From: Bdellovibrio sp. qaytius
Lineage (GTDB): Bacteria > Bdellovibrionota > Bdellovibrionia > Bdellovibrionales > Bdellovibrionaceae
Length of the DNA: 64,000 nucleotides
Direction: 5' to 3'
NCBI GenBank assembly: GCA_004011035.1
Contig: CP025734.1
Coordinates: forward strand, 3,184,001-3,248,000
Positions 29,877-38,463 of the stretch are shown in pieces. Numbering within the stretch: the stretch's first letter is position 1; every line of letters begins with the position of its first letter. A model generated the notes under the pieces. That model was given only the letters and a program-made list of their open reading frames with translations, was not told the origin of the DNA and ran no database searches. The position numbers were made by a program, and so were the translations under genes.

Positions 29877-30843
29877 AATCACATTTCCTGTTCCCGCTGA
29901 ATACTCTGGATTAAGACTTGATAAAGTTTTAGTCGATGAGCCTTTTTTCAAAGACGTCATCACTACCCGTAGTTATGCCCAAAACATGATTGAAAAAGGG
30001 TACATCGCCATTAACGGCGAACGCACCAAATCGTCATACGCACTTAAAGAAGCAGACAACATCGATATTTTTATTCCTGAAGTAAAACCCACTGAATTAA
30101 TTCCGTATGATTACAAGTTAGATATCATTTTTGAAGACGATCATCTGATTGTTATCAATAAACCCGCAGGATTAGTTGTTCATCCTTCAGCTGGGCATGA
30201 ACAAAACACTTTAGTAAATGCACTTCTACATCACACAAAAAATTTATCGATGAAAAATGAAGAACGCCCTGGCATTGTTCATCGTATCGATAAAGAAACA
30301 AGCGGTTTACTTGTTGTTGCGAAAAATGACTACGCTCATGAGCACTTGTCGTTGCAATTTAAAAACAAAACTACACACAGAGTTTATTACGCTGTGGTTG
30401 AAGGCCGCCCACGCGTAGCTAAAGCTACTATAAGTACGTATCTAGGCCGTCATCCGAATGATCGTAAGAAATTTTCTTCAGTGCGCATTAACAATCGCAT
30501 TCTTACAGAGTTTGAAGAAGGTTTTGAAAAAGGTAAATGGGCCGTCACTCATTACCAAACTATTCAAAGCTCACAATCAAAATCATTAGTGCGTGTTCAG
30601 CTTGAAACAGGCCGTACGCACCAAATTCGTGTTCATTTGTCTGAAATAGGTCATCCACTTTTAGGCGACATGACTTACGGATTTTCAGCTAAAAAAGCAA
30701 AAGAGCTTGGTATCACGCGCTTTTATCTTCACGCTGCTGAATTAGGTTTTATTCATCCAAAAACTAAAGAGCCTATGAAATTCTTAATCGATTGGCCACG
30801 CGCCGATTTTGAAAAAATTAAGTCATGGGGTTTTATCTTATGA
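29854..30843 (+). CDS. rluD: RluA-family 23S rRNA pseudouridine synthase (RluD-like)
   Basis: The start is TTG at 29854, 23 bases inside the preceding gene. An S4-type RNA-binding N-terminus ('LRLDKVLVDEP ... SRTYAQNMIEKGYIAINGERTK'-like, about 18-60) precedes the catalytic domain with 'HRIDKETSGLLVVAKND' (catalytic Asp) and 'VQLETGRTHQIRVHLSEIGHPLLGD'. RluD acts on helix 69 of 23S rRNA (positions 1911/1915/1917); RluA/RluC-like substrates cannot be excluded. The stop overlaps pgeF as ATGA. Confidence 0.93.
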   Translation: MSNKRPNKITFPVPAEYSGLRLDKVLVDEPFFKDVITTRSYAQNMIEKGYIAINGERTKSSYALKEADNIDIFIPEVKPTELIPYDYKLDIIFEDDHLIVINKPAGLVVHPSAGHEQNTLVNALLHHTKNLSMKNEERPGIVHRIDKETSGLLVVAKNDYAHEHLSLQFKNKTTHRVYYAVVEGRPRVAKATISTYLGRHPNDRKKFSSVRINNRILTEFEEGFEKGKWAVTHYQTIQSSQSKSLVRVQLETGRTHQIRVHLSEIGHPLLGDMTYGFSAKKAKELGITRFYLHAAELGFIHPKTKEPMKFLIDWPRADFEKIKSWGFIL

Positions 30844-31514
30844 GTTTTATTGAAACCGATTTAGGTTTTATAAAAGAACAAGATAATCATCTTCTATTTT
30901 TCGGTAAAAATTCAGCTACATTAGATCAAATACAAAAAGCCTATCCAAAGTTTACTTTTCGCGGAGTTCATCAAAAACATACAGATATTTGTGTGCCTTC
31001 AACGACTGACAGTTCTGATGTTGTCGCTGATGCCCACTTCACAACACAATCTGATGTCGCGTTATTAGTTAAGACCGCAGATTGCCAACCCATATTAGCT
31101 TACAACAACAGTAAAAATTTAGTTCTAGCTGTTCACGCTGGCTGGCGCGGGGTTGAAAATCAAATCACCTCAAAAGCTTTACTACAGTGTCATTTACAAC
31201 AAGCCGATATTTTTATTGGTCCATGCATTCAGCAATCAAGTTTCGAAGTTGATTTAGACGTTAAAGAGCAATTAGAAAAAATTTGTAAAATGGATCACCA
31301 ATCGCAAACATTTGAAAATACGTTTACTACAAAAAACGATAAGTGCTATATCGATCTCACTGAAATCGTCATTGCAGAAATCAAAGCCGCAAGAATTAAC
31401 GCAACAGTGTCTTTACTGCCTTTTGACACAATGACAGATCTAAGATTTCACTCTTACCGTCGCGATAAACTCAATAGCGGACGCAACCTTAGCTTCATCG
31501 TTCGACTGTCATAG
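30840..31514 (+). CDS. pgeF: PgeF / YfiH-type multicopper-like domain protein
   Basis: Members of this family (formerly polyphenol oxidase/laccase domain) are purine nucleoside phosphorylase-type enzymes, and E. coli YfiH is reported to edit peptidoglycan precursor synthesis. Seen: 'GVHQKHTD', 'ALLVKTADCQPILAY', 'LAVHAGWRGVENQI', 'FIGPCIQQSSFEVDLDV', which hold the metal-binding His/Cys/His residues. Start is taken at 30840, overlapping the rluD stop (ATGA), rather than the in-frame ATG at 30825. The pair rluD-pgeF is common in proteobacteria. Confidence 0.93.
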   Translation: MSFIETDLGFIKEQDNHLLFFGKNSATLDQIQKAYPKFTFRGVHQKHTDICVPSTTDSSDVVADAHFTTQSDVALLVKTADCQPILAYNNSKNLVLAVHAGWRGVENQITSKALLQCHLQQADIFIGPCIQQSSFEVDLDVKEQLEKICKMDHQSQTFENTFTTKNDKCYIDLTEIVIAEIKAARINATVSLLPFDTMTDLRFHSYRRDKLNSGRNLSFIVRLS

Positions 31515-31535
31515 TTTTTGACAGTCTGATTTTTT
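31504..31535 (+). terminator. Intrinsic terminator overlapping the pgeF stop
   Basis: GACTGTCA (31504-31511) and TGACAGTC (31519-31526) form a perfect 8-bp stem, followed by TGA and eight T residues. The pgeF stop codon lies inside the loop. It separates the three-gene unit downstream from the housekeeping run. Confidence 0.92.
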
Positions 31536-31567
31536 TTACAATTTCAGAAAAATATTCCCCTGGCTTC

Positions 31568-31573
31568 TATAAT
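31568..31573 (+). promoter_or_regulatory. Putative -10 element of the diiron/FabD/COQ4 unit
   Basis: A perfect TATAAT hexamer lies 44 bases before the start codon, in the only intergenic space before the three-gene unit and after a strong terminator. No good -35 match is seen at 16-18 bases upstream, so an activator may be needed or the site may be weak. Confidence 0.55.
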
Positions 31574-31616
31574 CTGCGATAACGTGACTCCGTTTATCTA
31601 ACTGAGGAGATTTCGC

Positions 31617-32576
31617 ATGAGTTCACAACTAAAAAACACAATGGATGCACTCGGTAAATACGTTGCGAGCGACGAAAATTATGAGTCTGCTTTTTTAGCT
31701 GCCCTTGGAAACATGGAAGAAATGGCTACTCGTGAAATTACTAAAACTATAAACGAACAAACACCGCCAAATTCACTTTTAGAAATTATCTCACACGCTC
31801 AAGATGAACATCGTCATGCTTATCAATTACGAGCTTTAAAACCCGTTAAAAAATATCAAGATGTAAAATTCTATCATCTAGAACAAGATCTTTCAGAACT
31901 AGGTGTTAATTTCGTTTTAGGTTTTTTCGGCCAACAGTTATTATTACGTGCACGTGCGGCCAGCCGCTTTGCAGGCTATGTTCACGGCGCTTTAACAATC
32001 GAACAAGTGCCACTTCAAATGTACACGGCCTATTACAAATTAACTCGCAACGAAAGCATTAAAAAAGGTTTAGCCGTTGTTTTAAAAGACGAAGCTGCAC
32101 ACTTAGCTTTAGGTCAAAAGTTTTATGAAAACTTACCTGCCGAAGAAAGATTCTCAATCGATGAAATCAACGCCATCGAAGCCGAGATGTGTGAATTACT
32201 AGGCCGCAAAATGCTTTCGACTTACCACAGCTATGAAGCAGGGTCTCCGAACACAGACACTTTAGAACATAACTTAACTGCAGATCGCATGAGATTAGCT
32301 TCGTGGATTAGCGCTTTAGCCGAAAACGAAAAAGCTAAGGGTGCTTCTGAACAAGCTGCAACGTTGGCTGAATCTGTTTTATTCATTACTGGCAACACTA
32401 ATGCGCAAACAGTTTTTACCGAAGATACAAAACTAATTCAGTCTTGGGATAAGCCACAACTTCTTTCACATTATCAAAAGTTAGCACAAGTGACTTCGTT
32501 GATTGGTGTGGCTTACAGTCTTGAAAAAGCGATCCGCCTTCATAATGAATCTTCATCCACGGAAGCCACATTATGA
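31617..32576 (+). CDS. Ferritin-like diiron carboxylate protein
   Basis: A four-helix diiron site is readable from the spacing: E34, then E64-x-x-H67 ('DEHRH') thirty residues later; E129, then E159-x-x-H162 ('DEAAH') again thirty residues later. The first half-motif spacing matches COQ7-type hydroxylases and other ferritin-like oxidases. At 319 residues it is longer than COQ7 (about 200); the last 120 residues are helical with no recognised motif. Cytoplasmic, no signal peptide. GAGGAG upstream of the ATG. Its TGA overlaps the next ATG. Likely an O2- or peroxide-using enzyme; substrate unknown. An iron store is less likely given its operon partners. Confidence 0.8.
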   Translation: MSSQLKNTMDALGKYVASDENYESAFLAALGNMEEMATREITKTINEQTPPNSLLEIISHAQDEHRHAYQLRALKPVKKYQDVKFYHLEQDLSELGVNFVLGFFGQQLLLRARAASRFAGYVHGALTIEQVPLQMYTAYYKLTRNESIKKGLAVVLKDEAAHLALGQKFYENLPAEERFSIDEINAIEAEMCELLGRKMLSTYHSYEAGSPNTDTLEHNLTADRMRLASWISALAENEKAKGASEQAATLAESVLFITGNTNAQTVFTEDTKLIQSWDKPQLLSHYQKLAQVTSLIGVAYSLEKAIRLHNESSSTEATL

Positions 32577-33484
32577 AAACCGTATTTATTTTTCCAGGCT
32601 TAAATGGTCTTATCAAACTTGAAGACCGCTTTCGTTATATTCAACTTCCTGAAGTTCAACAGCGTCTTCATCAAGTTGAACAAATCTTTAAACTTCAAGA
32701 TAACGAAGACGTCAGTTTCGAAAAATATCTTCAAGGATCAGTTCAAGAAATTTATTCTGTTGAAAACATCAGTAAAGCAGCCACAGCAATTTGCGCTTTA
32801 CAAGTGGGTGCTGCAGAAAATTTAATGAAGACAAAAGGCATCATTCCCGATTGGACTTTAGGTTGCTCACTAGGTGATTTAGCTCGAGGCGTGATCAGTG
32901 ATGTTTGTACTTTTGAGTTTATGATTTCGGGCTATATTCGCTTCGCGCACAAATTAAAAGGCGTAGAAACAATCGGTGCTAACATTGGTGTTTCAAAACC
33001 AAAGGGCGCCGTATTTACTCAAGATGAAATCGCAACTATGGGTCAACTTGGTTTAGATGTATCGGTGATGACGCCGAAATTTTTAAATATTGGTGGTCGC
33101 TACAGCGATTTAGAAAAGCTACAAGAAGCTGCAAAAGAAAAACGTTGGAGAGTCGTTAAAATTTTAGATTACCCCGCACATTCTCGTTACATTGGTGACT
33201 ATGTTGCAGCTGCTGCTCATGAAGTTAGAGAAGTGCAATTAAACTTACCTAAGTACCGCACATTTTCTTCAATCACTTGTCGTGAGCTCACAAAAACTGA
33301 CGAGCTTAAGCAAGAACTGATGCTAAACATGACTCAGCCACTACGCTGGGGCGAAGCGATTAAAACTTTAGAAACACAATTACAAGACGTTAAATTTATT
33401 AATATTGGCCCGTGCAAAAGTTTAACGAAAATGATTCCAGATTTAGATTTGGTTTCACCGGTGTATGAAATTGAAAATCTTTAG
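32573..33484 (+). CDS. FabD-like acyltransferase
   Basis: The fold resembles malonyl-CoA:ACP transacylase: N-terminal 'VFIFPGLNG' in place of FPGQGSQ, nucleophile elbow 'GCSLGD' with Ser99 where FabD has GHSLGE, 'GANIGVSK' oxyanion region, 'LDYPAHSRYIGD' with the likely catalytic His, and 'INIGPCKSLTKMI' near the end. The His-to-Cys change in the elbow and loss of the FabD arginine neighbourhood suggest an altered acyl donor. 303 residues. It overlaps both neighbours (ATGA upstream, 20 bases downstream). Not likely the housekeeping FabD, which normally sits in a fatty-acid cluster. Confidence 0.78.
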   Translation: MKTVFIFPGLNGLIKLEDRFRYIQLPEVQQRLHQVEQIFKLQDNEDVSFEKYLQGSVQEIYSVENISKAATAICALQVGAAENLMKTKGIIPDWTLGCSLGDLARGVISDVCTFEFMISGYIRFAHKLKGVETIGANIGVSKPKGAVFTQDEIATMGQLGLDVSVMTPKFLNIGGRYSDLEKLQEAAKEKRWRVVKILDYPAHSRYIGDYVAAAAHEVREVQLNLPKYRTFSSITCRELTKTDELKQELMLNMTQPLRWGEAIKTLETQLQDVKFINIGPCKSLTKMIPDLDLVSPVYEIENL

Positions 33485-34130
33485 AATTCCAATTTTAATT
33501 TGTAAGGCTATTTATTTTGCGGTGCGATTATTTTTGCGCCCACATGAATTAGACACACTTATTAATTTAGCCAATCAACTGACTGACCTACCCGCATTCG
33601 ATGCCGCCGTTGAACATCTAAAACAAGATGCCTCTGCAAAAATGCTGATTGAACAAAGATATTCACCAGGAATGCCGACGCTAGAAGAATTAAAAAATTA
33701 TCCAGCTGATACATTCGGGCACGACTATTACAAACACATGTCGAAGTATGGTTTAACGGTTTATCCGACTAAGTTTACGCTAGATATGCCCGAAAAAATC
33801 TATGTGCGTGAACGCCAGCGTGAAATTCACGATCTTGTGCATGCGCTACTAGATATAGGCATTACTGTTGAAGAAGAAGCAAAACTAAACGCGGTCTTTA
33901 TGCCCAAAGGTTGCAGTCCGTTTACATCAGTAATTGTAGCTGGCGCCTTTTTTCATTTTTTATTTAAACGCCCTAAAGAGTTAATCAAACTGACTCAGTT
34001 CGTAAATGACGGCTTCAATTACGGCGAAACAATGGCTTCACCCTTTGCAATTAAGTGGGAAGAGCACTTTCACACTCCTACAGCCCAGCTACAGCAGCTG
34101 CTAGGCGTATCTGCACGACTAAAGTCTTAA
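33465..34130 (+). CDS. COQ4-like metalloprotein
   Basis: The defining COQ4 motif HDxxH-x11-E is complete: H122, D123, H126 and E138 in 'EIHDLVHALLDIGITVEEE'. It is preceded by 'PADTFGHDYYKHMSKYGL' and followed by 'FKWEEHFHTP'-like 'IKWEEHFHTPTAQLQQLLGV', also family features. A hydrophobic N-terminal segment ('LICKAIYFAVRLFL') may touch the membrane. COQ4 in eukaryotes has been shown to carry out oxidative decarboxylation at ring C1 in coenzyme Q synthesis. 221 residues agrees with COQ4. The start lies inside the FabD-like gene. Substrate here is unknown. Confidence 0.82.
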   Translation: MKLKIFRIPILICKAIYFAVRLFLRPHELDTLINLANQLTDLPAFDAAVEHLKQDASAKMLIEQRYSPGMPTLEELKNYPADTFGHDYYKHMSKYGLTVYPTKFTLDMPEKIYVRERQREIHDLVHALLDIGITVEEEAKLNAVFMPKGCSPFTSVIVAGAFFHFLFKRPKELIKLTQFVNDGFNYGETMASPFAIKWEEHFHTPTAQLQQLLGVSARLKS

Positions 34131-34141
34131 GACTTTTCTAA
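34121..34141 (+). terminator. Putative terminator after the COQ4-like gene
   Basis: AAAGTC-TTAA-GACTTT (34121-34136) is a perfect palindrome spanning the stop codon, followed by TCTAA. The U tract is short, so termination may be partial. Confidence 0.45.
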
Positions 34142-34183
34142 CCTAGTCTTTCAATTTTTTTAAGCTTTGCTGATACTAAAAGT

Positions 34184-35662
34184 ATGAAAAAACTTATTCT
34201 TATAGCTACGGCTATGATGTCGGCTTGCGCCTCAATTAGTAATACCAACCGTTTTCCTGATAGCGTGGGTCAGTGCCCGATTTCAGAAAAAAATCCACCA
34301 GTTTTTACAGTTCTTGAAAACGCAAACGGAAAAATCAAGGTTCAATTAGGTGATTTCACAAAGTTATTTGATGTACCAGATTCTTACAACGTTAAAGTTA
34401 CTTTCGAAGACTTCATCATACAAGATAGCGAAGGTACGAATACAATCACTAACGTGACAGAAATTACTCCGGTAACAGTAAGTAAAAAACCTTATGTTAT
34501 CGAAATACCAGTTACACGTAGCGGAATTTATAATTTTGCTTTAGCTGATGGTGACAAAGTTTTTTGGAAACAAAAAGTATTTGGTATTGATCCAGAAGAA
34601 AATATGATTTCAAAAGATGAGCGCGAAAAATTAGCGCAACAGTTTGCTCCGATTATGGAAATGGCGCCCGGCGAAGAAATATATCCTTCAACTTTAGAAT
34701 ATATCTTTAATAAAGAAGATGTTGATCCGCAGTTAAATGCAGAGCCCTTCTTAATTACAAATAAAAATACACAATCAGGTTTTTTAAATAAATTCAGTCG
34801 CGGTTACAAATTTACTGTGAATTTTAATTATGAAGATTTTAGTAAGGTTCTTCCATTTTACGGAAACGCAGATTCAGTCATTAAATCAGGTCTTGCTAAC
34901 GATAAACAGACTCGTCTAAGACTTCGCAACGGTAAAAATAATTTAGCCGTTTACTATTCAGTGTTTGAACATAGAAAATCAATTTTCGTAAATCGCGACA
35001 AGCAAGTCAAAGTTGTAACGATGCCGTCGCCGTATATCTATATCAACTATCACTTCTTCTATGCCTACGATACAAAGAATGGAACTATCGACAAACCAGT
35101 TGCAGCCTCACACTTTCTTGACCGCGAAAGTATGACCGTTGTTTTAAATAACTCACGTAAACCTATCATGGTGATTTACGGCGCCCATTTAGCCAGTCAG
35201 CTAATGGCCCAACTTGATTCTAGCGGTAAACGCATTCAAGAATGGAAAGGTGGCCGTGCTTATTTAAACACAGCCCAAGTGCCAACTGAAAACGGACGCA
35301 TCTTAGCTGTTGCTGCAAAAGGTTCACACGGTATTTATCCAGTAGCTGGCAAATACGCAGTAGCCCTAGGTGAAAGCATCAGTTTATTAACAGAAGATGC
35401 TGGTCGCGGTGCTAAGCTATACCCATCGTTTGAACCAACTGCTGGAAGCAATCCAAAATATAAATTGCTTCCGCTAGGTCTTGAGAATGTAACTTCAAAC
35501 TGTGGTGACGGTAATCACGCTGAATTAGCCTACTCTGGTGCTGTTGTGGACGTACTAGGCCCTACCAATGCGGCTTTTCCTCCATTCACTGACCGTGAAG
35601 GTGATTACAAAAACTATACTGATCCGAACATGTATATGTTTGTTCTTGATAAAGCTAAATAA
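34184..35662 (+). CDS. Lipoprotein with Vps62 (DUF946)-like region
   Basis: A type II signal peptide is present with Cys15 in 'MMSAC'. The middle and end resemble the Vps62/DUF946 family: 'LAQQFAPIMEMAPGEEIYPSTLEYIF' (about 148-173), a central beta-rich region with 'YHFFYAYD', 'GAHLASQL', and 'VAAKGSHGIYPVAGKYAV', equivalent to the conserved A-K-G-S-H-x-x-Y-P segment. The function of bacterial members is unknown. 492 residues, likely in the outer membrane. It stands alone between two terminator-like hairpins. Confidence 0.7.
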   Translation: MKKLILIATAMMSACASISNTNRFPDSVGQCPISEKNPPVFTVLENANGKIKVQLGDFTKLFDVPDSYNVKVTFEDFIIQDSEGTNTITNVTEITPVTVSKKPYVIEIPVTRSGIYNFALADGDKVFWKQKVFGIDPEENMISKDEREKLAQQFAPIMEMAPGEEIYPSTLEYIFNKEDVDPQLNAEPFLITNKNTQSGFLNKFSRGYKFTVNFNYEDFSKVLPFYGNADSVIKSGLANDKQTRLRLRNGKNNLAVYYSVFEHRKSIFVNRDKQVKVVTMPSPYIYINYHFFYAYDTKNGTIDKPVAASHFLDRESMTVVLNNSRKPIMVIYGAHLASQLMAQLDSSGKRIQEWKGGRAYLNTAQVPTENGRILAVAAKGSHGIYPVAGKYAVALGESISLLTEDAGRGAKLYPSFEPTAGSNPKYKLLPLGLENVTSNCGDGNHAELAYSGAVVDVLGPTNAAFPPFTDREGDYKNYTDPNMYMFVLDKAK

Positions 35663-35683
35663 TCACAGCACTCGCTTAAATGG

Positions 35684-35716
35684 GGCAGGTTGTACAACAC
35701 GGCCTGTCTTGTTTTT
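35684..35716 (+). terminator. Intrinsic terminator after the Vps62-like gene
   Basis: GGCAGG (35684-35689) pairs with CCTGTC (35703-35708), with an inner TTGT/ACAA pairing in the loop, followed by TTGTTTTT. Confidence 0.7.
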
Positions 35717-35742
35717 CGCCGCTTTATTCAGATAATTATTAA

Positions 35743-36264
35743 ATGATTAAAGCCATTCTAATTTCACTCATTCTTGCTTCAACTCTAACAGCTCAAGCAT
35801 TGCCTTTAATTCAAGGTATCCTTCCTAATGGCACAATAACTCGTTGCCAAGAAACTGAAGATGCTGGAGTTCGCGCTTTTAAACTTACAATTAAAGAAGC
35901 TACTTTTAACTATTTAGTTCTTCAGGTTGAAACACTAGTTTGTCTTCGTCTTGAAGGTAAAATGACTTTGGTGCCTTATGCACTTTCTGAAAAACAAACT
36001 TATAAAAATAATGGCCATGTCATTACTTACGAATATAGTGAACCAAACTTAGCCATCACAAAAGCAGAAAGTGCTAATTTATTAGAACGTATTTTTATAG
36101 ATGGCACTAAGTTCAATCAAGACGTAACACTCAATGCGCAGACTCTTCAGTCATTGATTATTGATGTTGGTCTTCAAATGCAAGAGATCATCACGATTGA
36201 TGGCAAAGTTGTAAATAAAGGTATGATCGTAAATGGTTCATACCGCATCAACTTAGAAAACTAA
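35743..36264 (+). CDS. Small exported protein, unknown function
   Basis: Signal peptide about 1-19 (ending AQA). The 150-residue mature part is predicted beta-rich from its alternating pattern and has two cysteines ('RCQETED', 'LVCLRLEG') that could form a disulfide. No family recognised. Its 3' end overlaps the convergent gene by four bases. It has no ribosome-binding site of note. Real by length, signal peptide and codon pattern. Confidence 0.75.
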   Translation: MIKAILISLILASTLTAQALPLIQGILPNGTITRCQETEDAGVRAFKLTIKEATFNYLVLQVETLVCLRLEGKMTLVPYALSEKQTYKNNGHVITYEYSEPNLAITKAESANLLERIFIDGTKFNQDVTLNAQTLQSLIIDVGLQMQEIITIDGKVVNKGMIVNGSYRINLEN

Positions 36265-36680
36265 TTATGAGATTTTACGCCTGAGCTTCCGCCCGTAGAC
36301 CCACTTCTTACGGCAACAGGATTCACACAAGTATTTGCAACAACTTGATCACTCTCTAAAGCTGAACAGCGATGCGCCGCTGTTTGCGGAATACATTCAG
36401 CGCGTAAAGGTTCAGGATCAACTTTAGCACTTGCTTGATAATTATTAGGGTCATCACCTAAAACTGCGCTTGGCGCCCAGTCCGTATCAGATAACGAAGC
36501 TTGGGTTCCACTCTCTTGAGTCACAACAGAGCGTGGCGGAGTGCTTGTTTTAAAAATATTTGAAAATATCATCCCTAACGAAGCTAATCCAAGTTTGAAT
36601 GATTCAAAAAAACCAGCCTGCGCAGGCGTCGCTTGTAACAAAGATAACGATAATAATAAGATCATTAATTTTTTATTCAT
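36261..36680 (-). CDS. Small exported protein downstream of the RHS-like gene
   Basis: Signal peptide about 1-22 ('LLQATPAQA'). A hydrophobic stretch 'FFESFKLGLASLGMIFSNIF' follows, then a polar region with three or four cysteines ('ECIPQTAAHRCSAL', 'NTCVNP') and a Gly/Ser-rich tail. No family recognised. The start overlaps the end of the RHS-like gene by eight bases, so the two are translated together; this position would suit a partner, chaperone or immunity role, but nothing in the sequence proves one. Confidence 0.75.
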   Translation of the reverse strand: MNKKLMILLLSLSLLQATPAQAGFFESFKLGLASLGMIFSNIFKTSTPPRSVVTQESGTQASLSDTDWAPSAVLGDDPNNYQASAKVDPEPLRAECIPQTAAHRCSALESDQVVANTCVNPVAVRSGSTGGSSGVKSHN

Positions 36681-37926
36681 TACGAACTCCGTTTTTAGCT
36701 AATAAAAACTCTGTAAACAAATCGAAAGCATCGTAACGTCTGTTTTTAGGGCCTTGCTCAGAAACTTCCATTTTATCAAGCTTGCCATTTTTATATTTAA
36801 AAAGAACCTTACTGCTGCCAACAAGTTCTAATTCAACTAAGCGCTCATTTTGGTATTTAGTGTTTAAAGTTTTTTTACTTTTATTTAATAAACCTGTTTT
36901 CTTGATTTGGCTTACATTACCCGCAGTGTCTTCAAGGTATTCCCATTTCACACCTTTAGCGGTAATACTTTGCCATCCCTTATCTACTTTTAAAAGTTTC
37001 TCATTAATACTCGCTGGCTTACGAAATAACGCGTCTTTATCCATACGGTGCTTTGAAAATAACGGAGAACTTGCTGAATAAAATTCTTGGCTTGTTTTAG
37101 CGCAGATATCTTTGACCGTTGATTTTAATTCAGCCGTATTTATATCCATAAGATATGCAAATTCATAACCACAATTACCGTTGTCTGTAAGTTTACTCAC
37201 AACATCTATTTTAGCATCGTAAGTTACAGAGTGATTATCTCCGTCAGGCAATGTAAAAGCATTTACACGACCTTGCTTATCGTAATTGTAAGATAATTTT
37301 TTACCCCAAGCATTTACTACGCTAAGTAAGTTATTATTTTTATCGTAGGTGTATAAAACTTTTAATTTTTTTGGACCCGTAATTTTTTCTAAAAGTTTTT
37401 CAGTTTTTGCGAATGTAAAAAAGTATTGATCTGTTCCGTTATGAACTACGCGATCAATCATATTCGAATTGTTGAAATAGATGTGGATAAATGGTTTTTC
37501 TGGATTATTTTTTCGTGAAATTAAACTTAACTGACCATGTTCGTTGTAGACAAAAATATTCTCAGATGCCACACGCATATAACCAGAACCATTCGGAAGT
37601 TCTTGCATAATTTCAGTACCCGCTGAATTAGCATACCCGCCATCAACTTTTGCAAACACACTAGCTGTAGTTTGTCCGCATTTTCTGATTTCTAAACCAA
37701 CATTTCCTCGCACAACTGATTCTTCTAACTGCGAACACCAGTTGTTGCCAAATAGGCCAAAGCTTTTTCGTTTATGGCTGTATTGTCTTTCAATTTTAAA
37801 TGGTGTTAGAGCTTCTTTTGTCACCAAATCAACGGTATCAAAAGTAAGCTCGCCACTGATTGGATTAACCTCTGCCTGAGCTGTTAATCCCACGAATAAA
37901 CACAATAAAATAAGATTGTTCTTCAC
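36673..37926 (-). CDS. Short RHS/YD-repeat exported protein
   Basis: Signal peptide about 1-18. 'VNPISGELTFDTVDLV ... FKIERQYSHKRKSFGLFGNNW' matches the N-terminal DUF6531-type region of RHS proteins, and YD-repeat-like units follow ('VLYTYDKNNNLLSVVNAWGKKLSYNYDKQGRVNAFTLPDG'). At 417 residues it is far shorter than RHS toxins (over 1000), and the usual PxxxxDPxG core boundary and a C-terminal toxin are not seen. Cysteines suggest disulfides. It may be a small surface shell protein or a decayed relic. Followed at once by a small exported protein. Confidence 0.8.
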   Translation of the reverse strand: MKNNLILLCLFVGLTAQAEVNPISGELTFDTVDLVTKEALTPFKIERQYSHKRKSFGLFGNNWCSQLEESVVRGNVGLEIRKCGQTTASVFAKVDGGYANSAGTEIMQELPNGSGYMRVASENIFVYNEHGQLSLISRKNNPEKPFIHIYFNNSNMIDRVVHNGTDQYFFTFAKTEKLLEKITGPKKLKVLYTYDKNNNLLSVVNAWGKKLSYNYDKQGRVNAFTLPDGDNHSVTYDAKIDVVSKLTDNGNCGYEFAYLMDINTAELKSTVKDICAKTSQEFYSASSPLFSKHRMDKDALFRKPASINEKLLKVDKGWQSITAKGVKWEYLEDTAGNVSQIKKTGLLNKSKKTLNTKYQNERLVELELVGSSKVLFKYKNGKLDKMEVSEQGPKNRRYDAFDLFTEFLLAKNGVRNE

Positions 37927-38049
37927 ATTTATTATTTTAAACCTGTTAGAAAATATTGAAAGAGCTATGCCGTTTTAAGTTTAATTCTAGCCTGATGTCG
38001 AGCCTTGGATTTGTTCTCTTTTTTATAGAAAGCGCGTAAAATAAAAGTC

Positions 38050-38463
38050 ATGAAAAATTTAATTCGATCTCTCTTCGTTTTATTCTCATTTTGCGCGATA
38101 ACCGTCACTGCTTCAGCCGACGACTGTGGTACGGGCAAATTAAACTACAAAAATAAAAACATAGCTGTTTCTGAAGAAGTTGAAATTTGTAAAAATGAAT
38201 ACAGCCAATTTTATGCAAAAAAATGCGCTAACGGTTGTGAGTTTACGAAAGCCTTAAAACAACAAACTGAAGTCGAAGTTGAAGATGCGACAGTGGGCAG
38301 CCCGGGTGGTCAAATTTGCCAAGAGTTAGGTTTTGACTCTCGTCTAGTCGAAGTTGAATTCAAAAAAACTAAAACCCCGCACGTTGATTTATGTTTCGGT
38401 AAAGATAAAGACTCATTCGTATCGACTGGATTTTTACGCGATCTAAAAGGAAGTCTTGAATGA
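38050..38463 (+). CDS. Exported Cys-rich protein preceding a papain-like protease
   Basis: Signal peptide about 1-23 (ending ASA). The 110-residue mature part contains about seven cysteines ('DDCGTGKLN', 'EICKNE', 'KKCANGCEF', 'QICQELG', 'DLCFGKD'). No family recognised. The stop overlaps the protease start as ATGA. The pairing suggests an inhibitor, pro-peptide-like chaperone or co-secreted partner for the protease, as inference only. Confidence 0.75.
   Translation: MKNLIRSLFVLFSFCAITVTASADDCGTGKLNYKNKNIAVSEEVEICKNEYSQFYAKKCANGCEFTKALKQQTEVEVEDATVGSPGGQICQELGFDSRLVEVEFKKTKTPHVDLCFGKDKDSFVSTGFLRDLKGSLE

Noticed and set aside
32573-33484. Housekeeping FabD
   Set aside because: The elbow is GCSLGD and FPGLNG replaces FPGQGSQ, and no other fatty-acid synthesis gene is nearby.
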